DNA of 36,617 nucleotides from Verrucomicrobia bacterium 12-59-8. GTDB taxonomy: Bacteria; Verrucomicrobiota; Verrucomicrobiae; Verrucomicrobiales; Verrucomicrobiaceae. Both the position numbers and the translations under genes were made by a program. This document shows positions 1 through 8,816 of this stretch, piece after piece (position 1 is the first letter of the stretch; every line of letters starts with the position of its first letter). Below the pieces are notes generated by a model. The model was not told where the DNA came from, made no database searches, and saw only the letters and a program-made list of their open reading frames with translations. The stretch lies in NCBI GenBank assembly GCA_002279765.1, contig NCCR01000101.1, positions 1-36,617 on the forward strand, given 5' to 3'.

Positions 1-1
1 T

Positions 2-241
2 TCGCCCGCCAGCATCGAAGAGACTGCCGTCGCCTTGCAGGCTCTGAGTCGCGAACGCCATCCTGCCCGCGAAAAAGTGCTTTCCGGCGTCCAGTGGCTA
101 CTCGCCGCCACGGAGAACGGCACGCATTTTCCGACCGCGCCCATCGGCCTCTACTTTGCACGGCTTTGGTATCATGAGCAGCTTTATCCTGTGGTTTGGA
201 CACTGGGAGCGCTGCGAGCGGCCAAGAAAGTGCTGAGCTGA
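2..241 (+). CDS. Squalene-hopene-cyclase-like terpene cyclase, C-terminal end (partial)
   Basis: The reading frame is open from the first base of the window and ends at a TGA at 239-241, so only the last 79 residues are present and the start lies upstream. The visible part holds the pattern SIEETAVALQAL, followed by PIGLYFARLWYHEQLYP near the end. This matches the last alpha-alpha barrel repeat of squalene-hopene cyclases and related prenyltransferase-fold cyclases, which commonly end in IGLYFAKLWYYE-type sequence. Full-length members cyclise squalene or a related polyprene at the membrane to make hopanoids. The catalytic DXDD motif would lie outside the window, so I cannot say whether this copy is active. 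The gene converges on the ATPase gene with one base between stop codons. Confidence 0.75.
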   Translation, partial: SPASIEETAVALQALSRERHPAREKVLSGVQWLLAATENGTHFPTAPIGLYFARLWYHEQLYPVVWTLGALRAAKKVLS

Positions 242-242
242 C

Positions 243-3200
243 TCACTCCTGCTCGACGGTGCTCGACACGTCCACGGGTGGTTCGCCTGCGACTTCTTTT
301 TCGACGGGCTGGACTTTGATTTCGACGTTTACGGGCACGGCGCGGAGGCCTTCGATGATGCGTTGGAGGCGCTCGATGGTGACGTCGGAAAGAGTTGGTT
401 TACTGACGGCTTGCTCGATCTTTTCCAGGCCGAGGGTGAAGGCGTTCATGTGGCCGGTGATGCGGTTGATGGGATCGTTTTCGCCGCCGCCGCCGGTGAG
501 GAGGTTGCGTTTGAAGGTGCTTTTAATTTCGGTCCAGCGAATGGTGTCGGCTGGAGTGGAGAGGGCGTTGATTTCGCGCCACTTGAGCAGGTTGGATTCT
601 GCGGCCTGGCTGAGTGTCTGGGCTTCGCCGCGATAATGATCGGCGATGAGGCTGGCGACTTCGGCATCGGTCATGAGCGGGAGGATTTTCTCCGCGATCT
701 TGTTCATGTTGCGGTAGCTGCCCTGGAGCTTGAAGGGGGGCTCGGTGCGGTAGGCGTCCTCCATGGCGGCGCTGCGTACGTATTCCTGATTCACGCGCAG
801 GATGATCTCGCGCACGTGGAGGAGTTTTTCCATGACGGCGACGCCTTCGTTGATTTCTTCAGCGCTGTAGCTGCCTTCAAACTCGACGCCTTCGCGGGTG
901 CCGGTCTGGGCGACCTTCAAGACGGCCAGTGCATCGGCATGACTGCGTGCGGCGATGCGTGCGAGCGTGGCATTGCTGGTGAGGCAGTTTTCGATGTAGC
1001 TGTCTTTGAAGACTTCCGCATGACCGCCGAGAATGTCGCCGAGATTGTAGGTGTCGGCGCGGTTGGCGAGCATGTCGGGCACCTGGAATTTGCCGCCGAC
1101 TTCGGTGTAAGGATTGCCGGCCATGACGACGGCGACCTTGCGGCCACGGAGGTCGTAGGTTTTGGCTTCGCCTTTGAAGACGCCCTCGATCTTGCGGGTG
1201 CCGTCGCAGAGGGAGATGAACTTCTGCAGGAACTCGGGGTTCGTGTGCTGGATGTCATCGACGTAGATCATGACATTGTCGCCCATCTCGAAGGCGAGGT
1301 TGAGCTTCTCCACTTCTTCACGCGCACTGGCATTGGCGGCCTCGGCGGGATCCAATGAGGTGACTTTGTGACCGAGAGCGGGGCCGTTGATCTTCACCAG
1401 TGTGATGCCGAGGCGGCTGGCGACGTATTCCATGAGCGTCGTTTTGCCATAACCGGGCGGTGAAATGAGCAGGAGCATGCCCATGCGGTCCGTGCGGGTG
1501 TCCTTGCCTGCGGCACCGAGTTGCTTGGCGAGGTTGGCGCCGATGAGAGGCAGATAGACTTGATCGATGAGGCGGTTGCGCACGAAGGAGCTGAGCACGC
1601 CAGCTTTGAACTGATCGAGGCGGAGTTCGCGGCGGCGGGTTTCGGCCAGGCGATGCTTGAGCAACTGGAAGGCTTCAAATGCGGGCACTACTTCGGCTTC
1701 GTAGCGTTGCAGGCGCGTGGTGAACTCGTGGTAGTCGAGTTCGAGCTTTGCCTCGGCGATGCGTGCGTGGGTGCCGGTCAAACCGGTGATGGTAGCGTGA
1801 GCGGAAGGCTCGGTGGGGATTGTAGCGGGTGGTTGGTCGTTGGTGACGACCATGGCCGCCGTTTCGATCAGCACGCCGAGGTCTGCGGCTGGATTCAGCG
1901 CTGTGATCCACTCGAGGGCGATTTCAAAGGCGAGCAGTGGCTGCGCGGCGAGTGTGGTGAGGGTTTCTTCGAAATCCTTGGTGGCGTGTTTGACGGTGAG
2001 TTCTCTGCGGAAATCATGCAGCAGCTTGATGGCGGCAACGGAACGGGTGAAGGGGTGTTTGGACTGGAGTTCGTCCAGGAGGCAGGCGGTGATCTGGGGG
2101 GATGAAGCTTGCGGTGGCGTTTTGGAGTGCGCCGGGCTTCTGGTGGTTTCGAGTGGTTTATGGTCTGCGGAAAGCTTCAGAGGGCTGGAGCATTGATTCG
2201 CTTCGCTCACCCTTCGGGCAGCCTTTGGCTGTCTATCTCCGCTGCGCTCCGGTTCCAGGACGCTGTCGCGTGCTTGGATGCCCAGGAGGGCTTCGACACG
2301 ATTTACCAGATCGTTATCGACGGCTGTGTTTGAGATGCCGAGGAGATCGCGCATGCGACCTTTGGACTGCATGCGGGCCAGGAGAGCATTCTTGGAGTCG
2401 TCTTCGGGCCACGTATGCCAGAACAGGCGGGCGTAGCCGCGTGCTGCGGGGGAGTGGCGGAGGAGGCCGAGGGCCTGCTGCATTTCGCGCAGGGGTTTCA
2501 GCATCAGCGCGGCGTCGTGATCGTGCACGCCTTTGGTGTAGCCTTCGTTGTAGCGTTGGGCCATGAACGTGGCCACGTCATAACCTGCGCCGGCCTTGAG
2601 CATCTGCCAGGCGAGGTATTCGGCGCGATAGACATCGGCATTTTCGGAGACGACCGCCTGATCCCACACGCTGCGTTGCGTCGCGAGTTCCGGGTTTTCG
2701 ACGGTCTCATAAAAACGCGTGCCGGTGAGGTGGAAGGCCAGGCCGTTTTCACGAGGTAAAATCGTGAGCTCCAGCGGCTGCTTGTTCACGCTGAACTGAT
2801 GCTGGCCGAGCTGAATGAGATCGCCGCCCGCGACGAAGATCTCTGACTTGTCGCGGATCTGCTTCAGGGAGTCCTGCTGGACGGTCTTGAGGCGGGTTTG
2901 CAGTTCATCGGCGCGGACGCTGTCGCCGAGCTTGCGCAGTTCTTCGATGAGATCGCGCAGCTTGGCGACCATGGCGTCCGCAGCCAGCCAGGCGTGGACT
3001 TCCTCGGGTTTGGCGAAATTGGCGAGGCGATTGCGGATGCTGCTGAGGATGCGTTCGGCGGACTGGCCGAGGCTGCCGCAGCGGCGGTTCAGAGCATCAC
3101 TGAGGCTTTGGCGACGGGACTCGAAGGCGGTCTGCACTTCTTCACGCTTCTTGATGAGCTCGGCGGCGTAGTCGTCGAAGTCGGAGAAGCGGGTCTCCAT

Positions 3201-5381
3201 CTCTTCGATCTGCACGAGCACGCGGGTGAGGGATTCATCGCACTTCTCAGGGGTGGTGGCGACTTCGAGGTAGTTCAGCACGCTCTGGCTGAGCAGGCTG
3301 AGCTGCGCCTGAAACTGCGCGGCGCCTTCGGTTTTCGCGAGGTCATTGCGGCGGTTGCGCAACACGCTGCGCACCTGATTGAGCTGAGCGAAGAGCGTGG
3401 AGATGCCTTCGATGATGCGCGTGGTCTCGGTGGCGTCTTCGATCTTGAGGCCACTGACAATCGCAGTGAGCATTTCCAGCTCGCTGCTCGATTTGGCGAG
3501 GGCTTCTTCGACAGCCTGGGCTTCGGTGACTTTGGCCAGTGCAGGTACACGGGCCTGCTGCTCGGAGATCTGTTTGCGGTAGGGGTCCAGCGACTCCGGC
3601 TTGAGGAGGAAGGTGACGCATTTGGCCGAGAGCTTGTCTGCGCCTTCCGCGACCGCCTTATCCATGCGGTCGATCTCGGCGGCGTCGGTGTAGCGCACAT
3701 CGCGCAGGGCGATGATTTGGCCGCGCAGCTCGCGCAAAGAGGTGAGGAGCTGGACGAAGCCGAGGATGTCGGTGGGATCGGTGTTGGCGGCGGCACCGAG
3801 GGCCTTCTGCGATTTCTCCTGGAGCGTCGTGGTCTGCTCAGCCGCTGTTTTGCGCATGCGGCTGACTTTTTCAAACTCGCCCAGCGCGGCTTCGGCGGTG
3901 GTCTTGACCTCGACAAGGATGCTCTTGAGATCGTGGGCTTCTTCGCGGCCGACCCAGAAGTAGCTGTCGGCAATGTCGCCGCAGGAGCGGGCGAGTTCGA
4001 CGTAGAGGCCGGAGAAGGAATCGTCTTTGGAGAGAAGGGTGAGCACGCCATTGCACTCGGCCATGGCGCGGACGATTTCGGCGTTGCCGATCTTGCTGAG
4101 GAAGGTCTGCGAGGCCTTGGCTTCGCTGACATCGGCGGAAACGAAGGGGGTGCGCCAGATCTGGATGACGTGGTGTTTGCGCGGTTCTTCATCAGCCGAA
4201 AAGAGCACGAGTTCACCACTTGGGAAGAGGCTGAAGCCGTGGCATGGCTGCGGCGTGGCGACGCTCTGCGTGATGAGATTGTAGCTGAGCAGCAAGTAGG
4301 AGCCGCTTTCGAGATGGCTGAAGACAAAGAGCGTGTCCTCGCCGTTGGAGGCGGAGATGCGTTTCTCGAAACGCATGGGCGGCAGGCCGGTGTCAAAGCC
4401 CCGCACTTCGCCGGTTTGCAGCACGTAACCGTGTGGAAAGAGGATGCCGTGATCGTCCGGCAGGAGAACGCAGCTCTCGGCGATGCTGTCGATGCGATGC
4501 GCTTCGCGCGTGCGCTCGTTGAAAACGAGGTGCCGCCAGGTTTTCTCCTGATACGGCAGGATTTTGAGCAGGATGAGATTGCCAACGATTGCGTAGTACA
4601 CCTCCGCGTCGTCGAGAGTCTGGTCTTTGTTGTCGACGGGATCGCTGTAGATGCCGCGGCCGGTGTCGGTGTTGTTTTCCACCTTTACCGTGAGGTCGCC
4701 GCCGATGGTCTCGACGAAGACGCGATCCTCGATGCTGATGTGCGGGTGCGTGCCGTGGATGTACATGTCCCGCGTGGCGCGCTTCCACGCAAACTCCTGC
4801 GGAGTGGGGAAGACGAATTCGTGATCGCTGCGGTTGCCGAGGTATTTGAGCGTGCCCTTTTCATCGTCCACAAGCCACTTGAAGGTCTTGACCTCCGTGG
4901 CGCGCTGGCCGACCTGAAAGCCCAGGTAGAGATGCGGGCCGATGCGGTGGAACTTCAGGAAGGAGGCTTGTTTGTAGTAGCTGTAGAGGTAGGCGAAGTC
5001 CTCCACGAACTGTGGATCGCTGAGCAGGCCGTCTTTGTTGGGATGAAAGCTGTGATCGTCGGCATGCAGATCATACACCGCGAACACGTCTTCGATGCGC
5101 ATGGTGCTGCGCAGGCCGAGGTGGACATTGTAGCCAAACAGGAAACGGTGCGGACCGATGGCGGCGAGGTCGCGCGGCACGCAGTTGTTCTCCGTCGTCA
5201 GCCGCGTGGTGGCCAGCAGGGATGTCTCAATGCCGCCGAACTCCGCCTTGCGGTCGGTGTTCAGCAGATCCAGCCGTCTCTGCAATTCGGAGCCGTGCTT
5301 GTTGAGGCGCTGGCGAATGACTTCGTAAGCGCCGGCTTCGAGCTGCGGGGAGGGTTGGGGAGATGGAGGAGTGTCGGCCAT
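243..5381 (-). CDS. Giant DUF3686-type 'DNA repair' AAA ATPase
   Basis: A 1712-residue protein in three parts. Residues about 30-480 resemble DUF3686, a beta-rich domain found in proteins annotated as DNA repair ATPases. Residues about 490-900 are charged and heptad-like, consistent with coiled coil. The C-terminal third holds an AAA+ domain with Walker A GYGKTT near residue 1308 and Walker B VMIYVDD near 1370. The spacing and the following NPEFLQKFISLCDG segment fit AAA+ proteins. The annotation 'DNA repair' is inherited; no nuclease or DNA-binding motif is obvious to me. The gene lies downstream of flotillin and YqiJ-like genes on the same strand (65-base gap), a neighbourhood that suggests a membrane-associated ATPase complex. 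Residues about 1042-1062 are encoded by an inserted repeat (see 2196-2256). The ATG at 5381 gives MADTPPSPQPSPQ, and no better start is visible. Confidence 0.85.
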   Translation of the reverse strand: MADTPPSPQPSPQLEAGAYEVIRQRLNKHGSELQRRLDLLNTDRKAEFGGIETSLLATTRLTTENNCVPRDLAAIGPHRFLFGYNVHLGLRSTMRIEDVFAVYDLHADDHSFHPNKDGLLSDPQFVEDFAYLYSYYKQASFLKFHRIGPHLYLGFQVGQRATEVKTFKWLVDDEKGTLKYLGNRSDHEFVFPTPQEFAWKRATRDMYIHGTHPHISIEDRVFVETIGGDLTVKVENNTDTGRGIYSDPVDNKDQTLDDAEVYYAIVGNLILLKILPYQEKTWRHLVFNERTREAHRIDSIAESCVLLPDDHGILFPHGYVLQTGEVRGFDTGLPPMRFEKRISASNGEDTLFVFSHLESGSYLLLSYNLITQSVATPQPCHGFSLFPSGELVLFSADEEPRKHHVIQIWRTPFVSADVSEAKASQTFLSKIGNAEIVRAMAECNGVLTLLSKDDSFSGLYVELARSCGDIADSYFWVGREEAHDLKSILVEVKTTAEAALGEFEKVSRMRKTAAEQTTTLQEKSQKALGAAANTDPTDILGFVQLLTSLRELRGQIIALRDVRYTDAAEIDRMDKAVAEGADKLSAKCVTFLLKPESLDPYRKQISEQQARVPALAKVTEAQAVEEALAKSSSELEMLTAIVSGLKIEDATETTRIIEGISTLFAQLNQVRSVLRNRRNDLAKTEGAAQFQAQLSLLSQSVLNYLEVATTPEKCDESLTRVLVQIEEMETRFSDFDDYAAELIKKREEVQTAFESRRQSLSDALNRRCGSLGQSAERILSSIRNRLANFAKPEEVHAWLAADAMVAKLRDLIEELRKLGDSVRADELQTRLKTVQQDSLKQIRDKSEIFVAGGDLIQLGQHQFSVNKQPLELTILPRENGLAFHLTGTRFYETVENPELATQRSVWDQAVVSENADVYRAEYLAWQMLKAGAGYDVATFMAQRYNEGYTKGVHDHDAALMLKPLREMQQALGLLRHSPAARGYARLFWHTWPEDDSKNALLARMQSKGRMRDLLGISNTAVDNDLVNRVEALLGIQARDSVLEPERSGDRQPKAARRVSEANQCSSPLKLSADHKPLETTRSPAHSKTPPQASSPQITACLLDELQSKHPFTRSVAAIKLLHDFRRELTVKHATKDFEETLTTLAAQPLLAFEIALEWITALNPAADLGVLIETAAMVVTNDQPPATIPTEPSAHATITGLTGTHARIAEAKLELDYHEFTTRLQRYEAEVVPAFEAFQLLKHRLAETRRRELRLDQFKAGVLSSFVRNRLIDQVYLPLIGANLAKQLGAAGKDTRTDRMGMLLLISPPGYGKTTLMEYVASRLGITLVKINGPALGHKVTSLDPAEAANASAREEVEKLNLAFEMGDNVMIYVDDIQHTNPEFLQKFISLCDGTRKIEGVFKGEAKTYDLRGRKVAVVMAGNPYTEVGGKFQVPDMLANRADTYNLGDILGGHAEVFKDSYIENCLTSNATLARIAARSHADALAVLKVAQTGTREGVEFEGSYSAEEINEGVAVMEKLLHVREIILRVNQEYVRSAAMEDAYRTEPPFKLQGSYRNMNKIAEKILPLMTDAEVASLIADHYRGEAQTLSQAAESNLLKWREINALSTPADTIRWTEIKSTFKRNLLTGGGGENDPINRITGHMNAFTLGLEKIEQAVSKPTLSDVTIERLQRIIEGLRAVPVNVEIKVQPVEKEVAGEPPVDVSSTVEQE
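2196..2256. repeat. Palindromic repeat-like element inserted in frame in the ATPase gene
   Basis: This stretch is built of short self-complementary units: CCCTTCGGG at 2210-2218, then AGCCTTTGGCT at 2220-2230, then CCGCTGCGCTCCGG at 2239-2252. It is unlike the surrounding codons and encodes a charged low-complexity segment (about residues 1042-1062 of the minus-strand protein) followed by a Ser/Pro-rich linker. Similar modular palindromes of the GCTTCGCTCA / CCTTCGGGCAGCC type are familiar as dispersed repeats in many bacterial genomes, usually between genes. I see no second copy in this window, so its repeat status is inferred from its structure. Confidence 0.5.
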
Positions 5382-5446
5382 GGGGCGTGCCGAATAGTTG
5401 TCGGCTTAGAGGGCTGCAACGCTGACGGATCGTCGGCGCTCCATGG

Positions 5447-7531
5447 TTACTTCTTCGCCGCCTTGGCTGCGAGGAGGCTGCTGACGGTCTGCTCGGTGAG
5501 GCCGAAGCGGGAGGCGGTGCCGATCATGCCGGTGAGCTTGTTCAGGGTGGTGGCGTCGGGATTGAGGCCGATGAGCTTGGAGAAGAGGGCGCTGAGCGTG
5601 AGGTTCTTCGTGTCTTCGGAGGTGAGGCCGAACTGATCGATGATGTTTTTGAGCTGGGATTTGAAGTAGTCGGGATCGCCGGTGAAGAAGGTTTCCTTCA
5701 CGTCGGTGAGGGTGCGGCTGCCTTCGACCATGCGGTCGATGGCGCGGGCATTGCCGATGGCATTGGTGATCTTGTCGAAGAACTGGCTTTCGCCGCCGAT
5801 GATTTCGATCTTGGCGGACTTCATGGCCTCGCCAAGCACGTTGGCCTGGGCGGCGGCGATGTCTTTCTGGATGTTGATCTGTGCAAGCTCGATGGCTTTC
5901 TCCTTGTCGAGTGTGAGCTTGAACTCCTCGTGTTCGCGTCCCGCGTTTTCGAGCAGTTTCATGGCCTGCGCCTTCTTGGTGATGCCGTCCGCTTCAGCAG
6001 CGAGTTTGAGCTGCGTGACTTCGGCATCTGCGGCACCCTGCTTCTGCGAGGCTTCGGCCTTGGCGAGCAAGACTTGGGCTTCCCCGAGGCCAATGGCGGC
6101 GGAGCTGGCGGTTTTGCCTTCGGCGAGGGATTTCTCGGCGGCGGCATCCTTGGAGGCGGACTCTTGCCGGGCTTCGGCGAGGGTGAGCAATTCCTGAGCG
6201 TGAAGCTCGGCAGCCTGTTTGGAAGCGTCGGCGGCTTTGATGGCGGTGAAGGCGGCCTGCTCGGCGGCGAGCTGGGCGGCTTGTTTGTCGGCTTCGGCCT
6301 CCTTGATTTTCTGGATGAGCTGCTCCTGGGCGTTTTTCTCGGCGTTGGTGAGTGCGACCTGCTTCTCGCGGTCGGCGGTGGCGAAGGCCTCGGTGTCCTT
6401 CATCTTTTGCTGTTCAATGACGACGGTTTTTTCCAGGGCCACGCGGTCTTTGATGACTTCCTGGATGTTCTTTTTCTCCACTTCGACGGCTTTCTCCTTC
6501 TCGATGGCTTTCAGCGTGGTGACGCGTTCGCGGTCGATGATTTCGAGGTCGCGATCACGGGTGACGCGCTCGATCTCGACGGCGTCGGTGCGCTCCTTGT
6601 TGCGCTGGGCCACGAGGATCTGGCGGTCCTTGTTCTGCGTGGCGACGGCGATTTCTTCGTCGGCGCTGATCCGGGCGCGCTCGGCTTTGAGGCGCTCTTC
6701 TTCCTGGACTTTCATCGTCTCGGCCGTTTCGCGGGCGCGAACGCTTTCAACGTCGCGTTTCTGCTTCGACTCGGTCTCGGCGAGCTGGCGTTCGAGTTCG
6801 AGGATGGCCTCACGTGCCTGCACGTCCTGCTGCTTGATGACCTTTTCCTTGTCGCGCTGGATGTTGTTGGAGAGCTTGGCCTGAGCGGCGGTGAGTTCGG
6901 TGATCTTCTTGATGCCCTCGGCGTCGAGAATGTTGTCGGGATCGAGGTTTTCGAGCTGCGTTTGTTCGAGGAAGTCGATGGCGCAGTCGTCGAGGGTGAA
7001 GCCGTTGAGATCGGTGCCGATGACTTTGAGAATCTCGCTCTTGAAATGATCGCGCTCATTGTAGAGCTGGACGAATTCGAAGCGTTTGCCCACGGTCTTG
7101 AGCGCTTCGGAAAACTTGGCGTCAAAGAGCACGCGGATGGTGTCCACGGTGCTGGCACGGGCGCAACCGATGCTCTGGGCGACGCGCAGCACGTCTTCAG
7201 GCGTCTTATTCACGCGGACGAAGAAAGCCACCTTGATGTCCGCACGGAGGTTGTCCTGGCAGATGAGGCCTTCCTGGGCTTTGCGCTCGATTTCGATGCG
7301 CTTGACCGAGATGTCCATGTACTCGGACTGATGGGCCACGGGGATGACGATCATGCCGTTGAAGGTCACCTTGGTGCCACCGATGCCGTTGCGGACGATG
7401 GCCTGGCCCTGCTGCACCTTGCGGAAGAACCGCGAGAACAGGATCAGGATGCCGAGAAAGATGCCGATGATGATGACTCCGACAAGAAGGCTGCCTTCGA
7501 GTAGGAGAGCGAGGGGTAGGGATGTGGTCAT
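5447..7531 (-). CDS. Flotillin-family SPFH membrane scaffold (YqiK-like, long)
   Basis: A 694-residue protein with one hydrophobic N-terminal segment (about residues 8-34), then an SPFH/band-7 domain (about 36-215) with the usual GQAIVRNGIGG entry. A very long Ala/Glu/Lys-rich coiled coil follows (about 220-590), and a glycine-containing C-terminal tail. This is the flotillin layout: the protein inserts in the inner membrane and oligomerises as a scaffold for membrane microdomains. E. coli YqiK is shorter, about 550 residues; the extra length here is mostly coiled coil. It sits 27 bases downstream of a YqiJ-like gene, as yqiK follows yqiJ in E. coli, and 65 bases upstream of the giant ATPase gene. 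The ATG at 7531 is right before the membrane segment and is well supported by family layout. Confidence 0.9.
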   Translation of the reverse strand: MTTSLPLALLLEGSLLVGVIIIGIFLGILILFSRFFRKVQQGQAIVRNGIGGTKVTFNGMIVIPVAHQSEYMDISVKRIEIERKAQEGLICQDNLRADIKVAFFVRVNKTPEDVLRVAQSIGCARASTVDTIRVLFDAKFSEALKTVGKRFEFVQLYNERDHFKSEILKVIGTDLNGFTLDDCAIDFLEQTQLENLDPDNILDAEGIKKITELTAAQAKLSNNIQRDKEKVIKQQDVQAREAILELERQLAETESKQKRDVESVRARETAETMKVQEEERLKAERARISADEEIAVATQNKDRQILVAQRNKERTDAVEIERVTRDRDLEIIDRERVTTLKAIEKEKAVEVEKKNIQEVIKDRVALEKTVVIEQQKMKDTEAFATADREKQVALTNAEKNAQEQLIQKIKEAEADKQAAQLAAEQAAFTAIKAADASKQAAELHAQELLTLAEARQESASKDAAAEKSLAEGKTASSAAIGLGEAQVLLAKAEASQKQGAADAEVTQLKLAAEADGITKKAQAMKLLENAGREHEEFKLTLDKEKAIELAQINIQKDIAAAQANVLGEAMKSAKIEIIGGESQFFDKITNAIGNARAIDRMVEGSRTLTDVKETFFTGDPDYFKSQLKNIIDQFGLTSEDTKNLTLSALFSKLIGLNPDATTLNKLTGMIGTASRFGLTEQTVSSLLAAKAAKK

Positions 7532-7558
7532 AAAAGGGTTGGGTGAAAAATGGGTTGG

Positions 7559-8320
7559 TTAGTTTTGAGGAGCGGGTTCGATCAGGTAAAAGATGTTGTC
7601 GGGGCCGGCGGAGAGGACTTTGGCCGAGTCGCCGCGTTTCAGCGGTTCGGCATCGGGCAGGGTGCGGACATTGATCAGCAGCGGGACATTGGAGGTGGAG
7701 ATTTCCAACTGGCCGTAGGTGGCGTCCGCCTCCGTGGAAACCACGAGGCCGGTGCGTCCGATGACTTCTTCGGCTTCGGAGTCGGCATCTCCCATGGCTT
7801 TGAAGAGCTTGGCGACTGGGAAAGTGACGAGCTTGGTCGCGATGAGGCTGCCGAGGAGGTTGGGCAGCAGGAGCCAGGCTGCCTGCAGGAGGCTGCCTGG
7901 CTGGTTGTACCATTCGTTGAGCGCCAGAGACCCGAACCAGAGGAAGAGGATCATGAAACTGAGCCAGACCATCAGGGGAACCTGCGAGAAGCCGAGGAAA
8001 CGACCCACCGAGAGCCAGGCACCGCCAGTGCTCATGCCAAGAGCATGTGTGGAGCCGGTGCTGTGATGGGCATCGCCGTCCACACCCAGATCGTCTGGGA
8101 GATCGGCCTCAAAATCCAGAACACCGAGCAGGACGAACAACCAGTAACAGACGACCAGCGTCAGGAGCAGCGAGAGCAGAAGCTGGTGTGGGAGGATGGC
8201 GGCTTGAAGGAGTTCGAACACGTTGGGAGAGCTGGCGGTGATGACATGCGATATAAGCAACTGACCCGTGGCGAGGCGATTACAATTTTGCACAACGTCT
8301 TCAAGGCATCTATCCGCCAC
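7559..8320 (-). CDS. YqiJ-like (DUF1449/OB-fold) inner-membrane protein
   Basis: The protein has three likely membrane segments: one around the family-typical LLLSLLLTLVVCYWLFVLLG stretch, and two more near VPLMVWLSFMILFLWFG and AAWLLLPNLLGSLIATKL. A soluble C-terminal domain of about 70 residues (TYGQLEIST to YLIEP) fits the OB-fold seen in YqiJ/NfeD-type partners of flotillins. These partners bind flotillin and are thought to help build membrane microdomains. The longest frame uses a GTG at 8320, but the family normally starts just before the ELLQAAILPHQ segment, so a TTG at 8260 is a real alternative. No convincing ribosome binding site settles it. It is the first gene of the minus-strand trio with flotillin and ATPase. 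Confidence 0.8.
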   Translation of the reverse strand: MADRCLEDVVQNCNRLATGQLLISHVITASSPNVFELLQAAILPHQLLLSLLLTLVVCYWLFVLLGVLDFEADLPDDLGVDGDAHHSTGSTHALGMSTGGAWLSVGRFLGFSQVPLMVWLSFMILFLWFGSLALNEWYNQPGSLLQAAWLLLPNLLGSLIATKLVTFPVAKLFKAMGDADSEAEEVIGRTGLVVSTEADATYGQLEISTSNVPLLINVRTLPDAEPLKRGDSAKVLSAGPDNIFYLIEPAPQN

Positions 8321-8489
8321 CGGGGTCTCGCGGCTGATGGTATAAAGAATTTGCTGACCACTGTCTCTGCGATGGATTTTTCATTCGCGTGAGAGGGCGG
8401 TGCGCATGCAGGTGCTTTTGGCGGCTGGTGAGGCGGTGCGTACGCTGCGTCAGGCGGCTCAGCAACCCTGACATGGCCCGTGAGAAGCG

Positions 8490-8517
8490 TTGACAACAAC
8501 GGCGCTGCTCCTAGAAT
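8490..8517 (+). promoter_or_regulatory. Sigma-70 type promoter for the DUF3276 gene
   Basis: A perfect -35 hexamer TTGACA (8490-8495) is followed after 16 bases by TAGAAT (8512-8517), which matches the -10 consensus at five of six positions. The downstream gene starts at 8569, giving a leader of about 45 bases. This is the best housekeeping promoter match in the window. Confidence 0.75.
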
Positions 8518-8555
8518 CGGCCTCGAATTCACCAAGAACAGAAGCGTCAGTCAGT

Positions 8556-8560
8556 GGAGG
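8556..8560 (+). promoter_or_regulatory. Shine-Dalgarno site deciding the DUF3276 start
   Basis: GGAGG lies eight bases before the ATG at 8569. A GTG at 8554, which would lengthen the protein by five residues, overlaps this site, so the ATG is preferred. Confidence 0.8.
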
Positions 8561-8568
8561 TTATCGGC

Positions 8569-8811
8569 ATGAGGAACACAGAATTTGAAGACGAACGGCG
8601 TCCGCCCAATCCGCCGCTGCATTCTGAAAAGATTGTCACGGATCGGAAGATTTTTTTCTTGGATCTCAAGGAGAATGATCGCGGCAAGTTCATCAAGATC
8701 ACGGAGGATGTACGCGGCCGCCGCGACACGATCATTTTGCCAATTGATGCCGCGCAGGAGTTTCTGGACGCCATGATGCGTACGGTGGACGCTGCGGGTG
8801 TGGATGAGTGA
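8569..8811 (+). CDS. DUF3276 / PUR-alpha-like nucleic-acid-binding protein
   Basis: An 80-residue protein, MRNTEFEDERRPP onward. Its core, KIFFLDLKENDRGKFIKITE followed by GRRDTIILPIDAAQEFLDAM, is the single PUR repeat found in the DUF3276 family of Bacteroidetes, Verrucomicrobia and Spirochaetes. These small proteins fold as half of a PUR-alpha whirly-like domain, dimerise and bind single-stranded DNA or RNA; their cellular role is not well known. The start is set by a clear Shine-Dalgarno site and the gene has its own near-consensus promoter, so it is likely well expressed and monocistronic. It converges on the metallophosphoesterase gene with only five bases between stop codons. Confidence 0.85.
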   Translation: MRNTEFEDERRPPNPPLHSEKIVTDRKIFFLDLKENDRGKFIKITEDVRGRRDTIILPIDAAQEFLDAMMRTVDAAGVDE

Positions 8812-8816
8812 GTTCG

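Noticed and set aside
3397..3582. Short plus-strand frames in the ATPase gene as possible small proteins
   Set aside because: They are shadows without ribosome sites, and their Ser/Arg/Leu-rich composition follows from the opposite strand.
2898..5636. A 912-codon plus-strand frame
   Set aside because: It is the antisense of the giant ATPase gene. High GC at third positions of the minus-strand gene keeps the opposite frame open; the translated protein is low in complexity with no family likeness.
5930..7504. A 524-codon plus-strand frame
   Set aside because: It is antisense to the flotillin coiled coil; its Leu/Phe/Gly-rich translation is the mirror of the Glu/Lys/Ala-rich helix.
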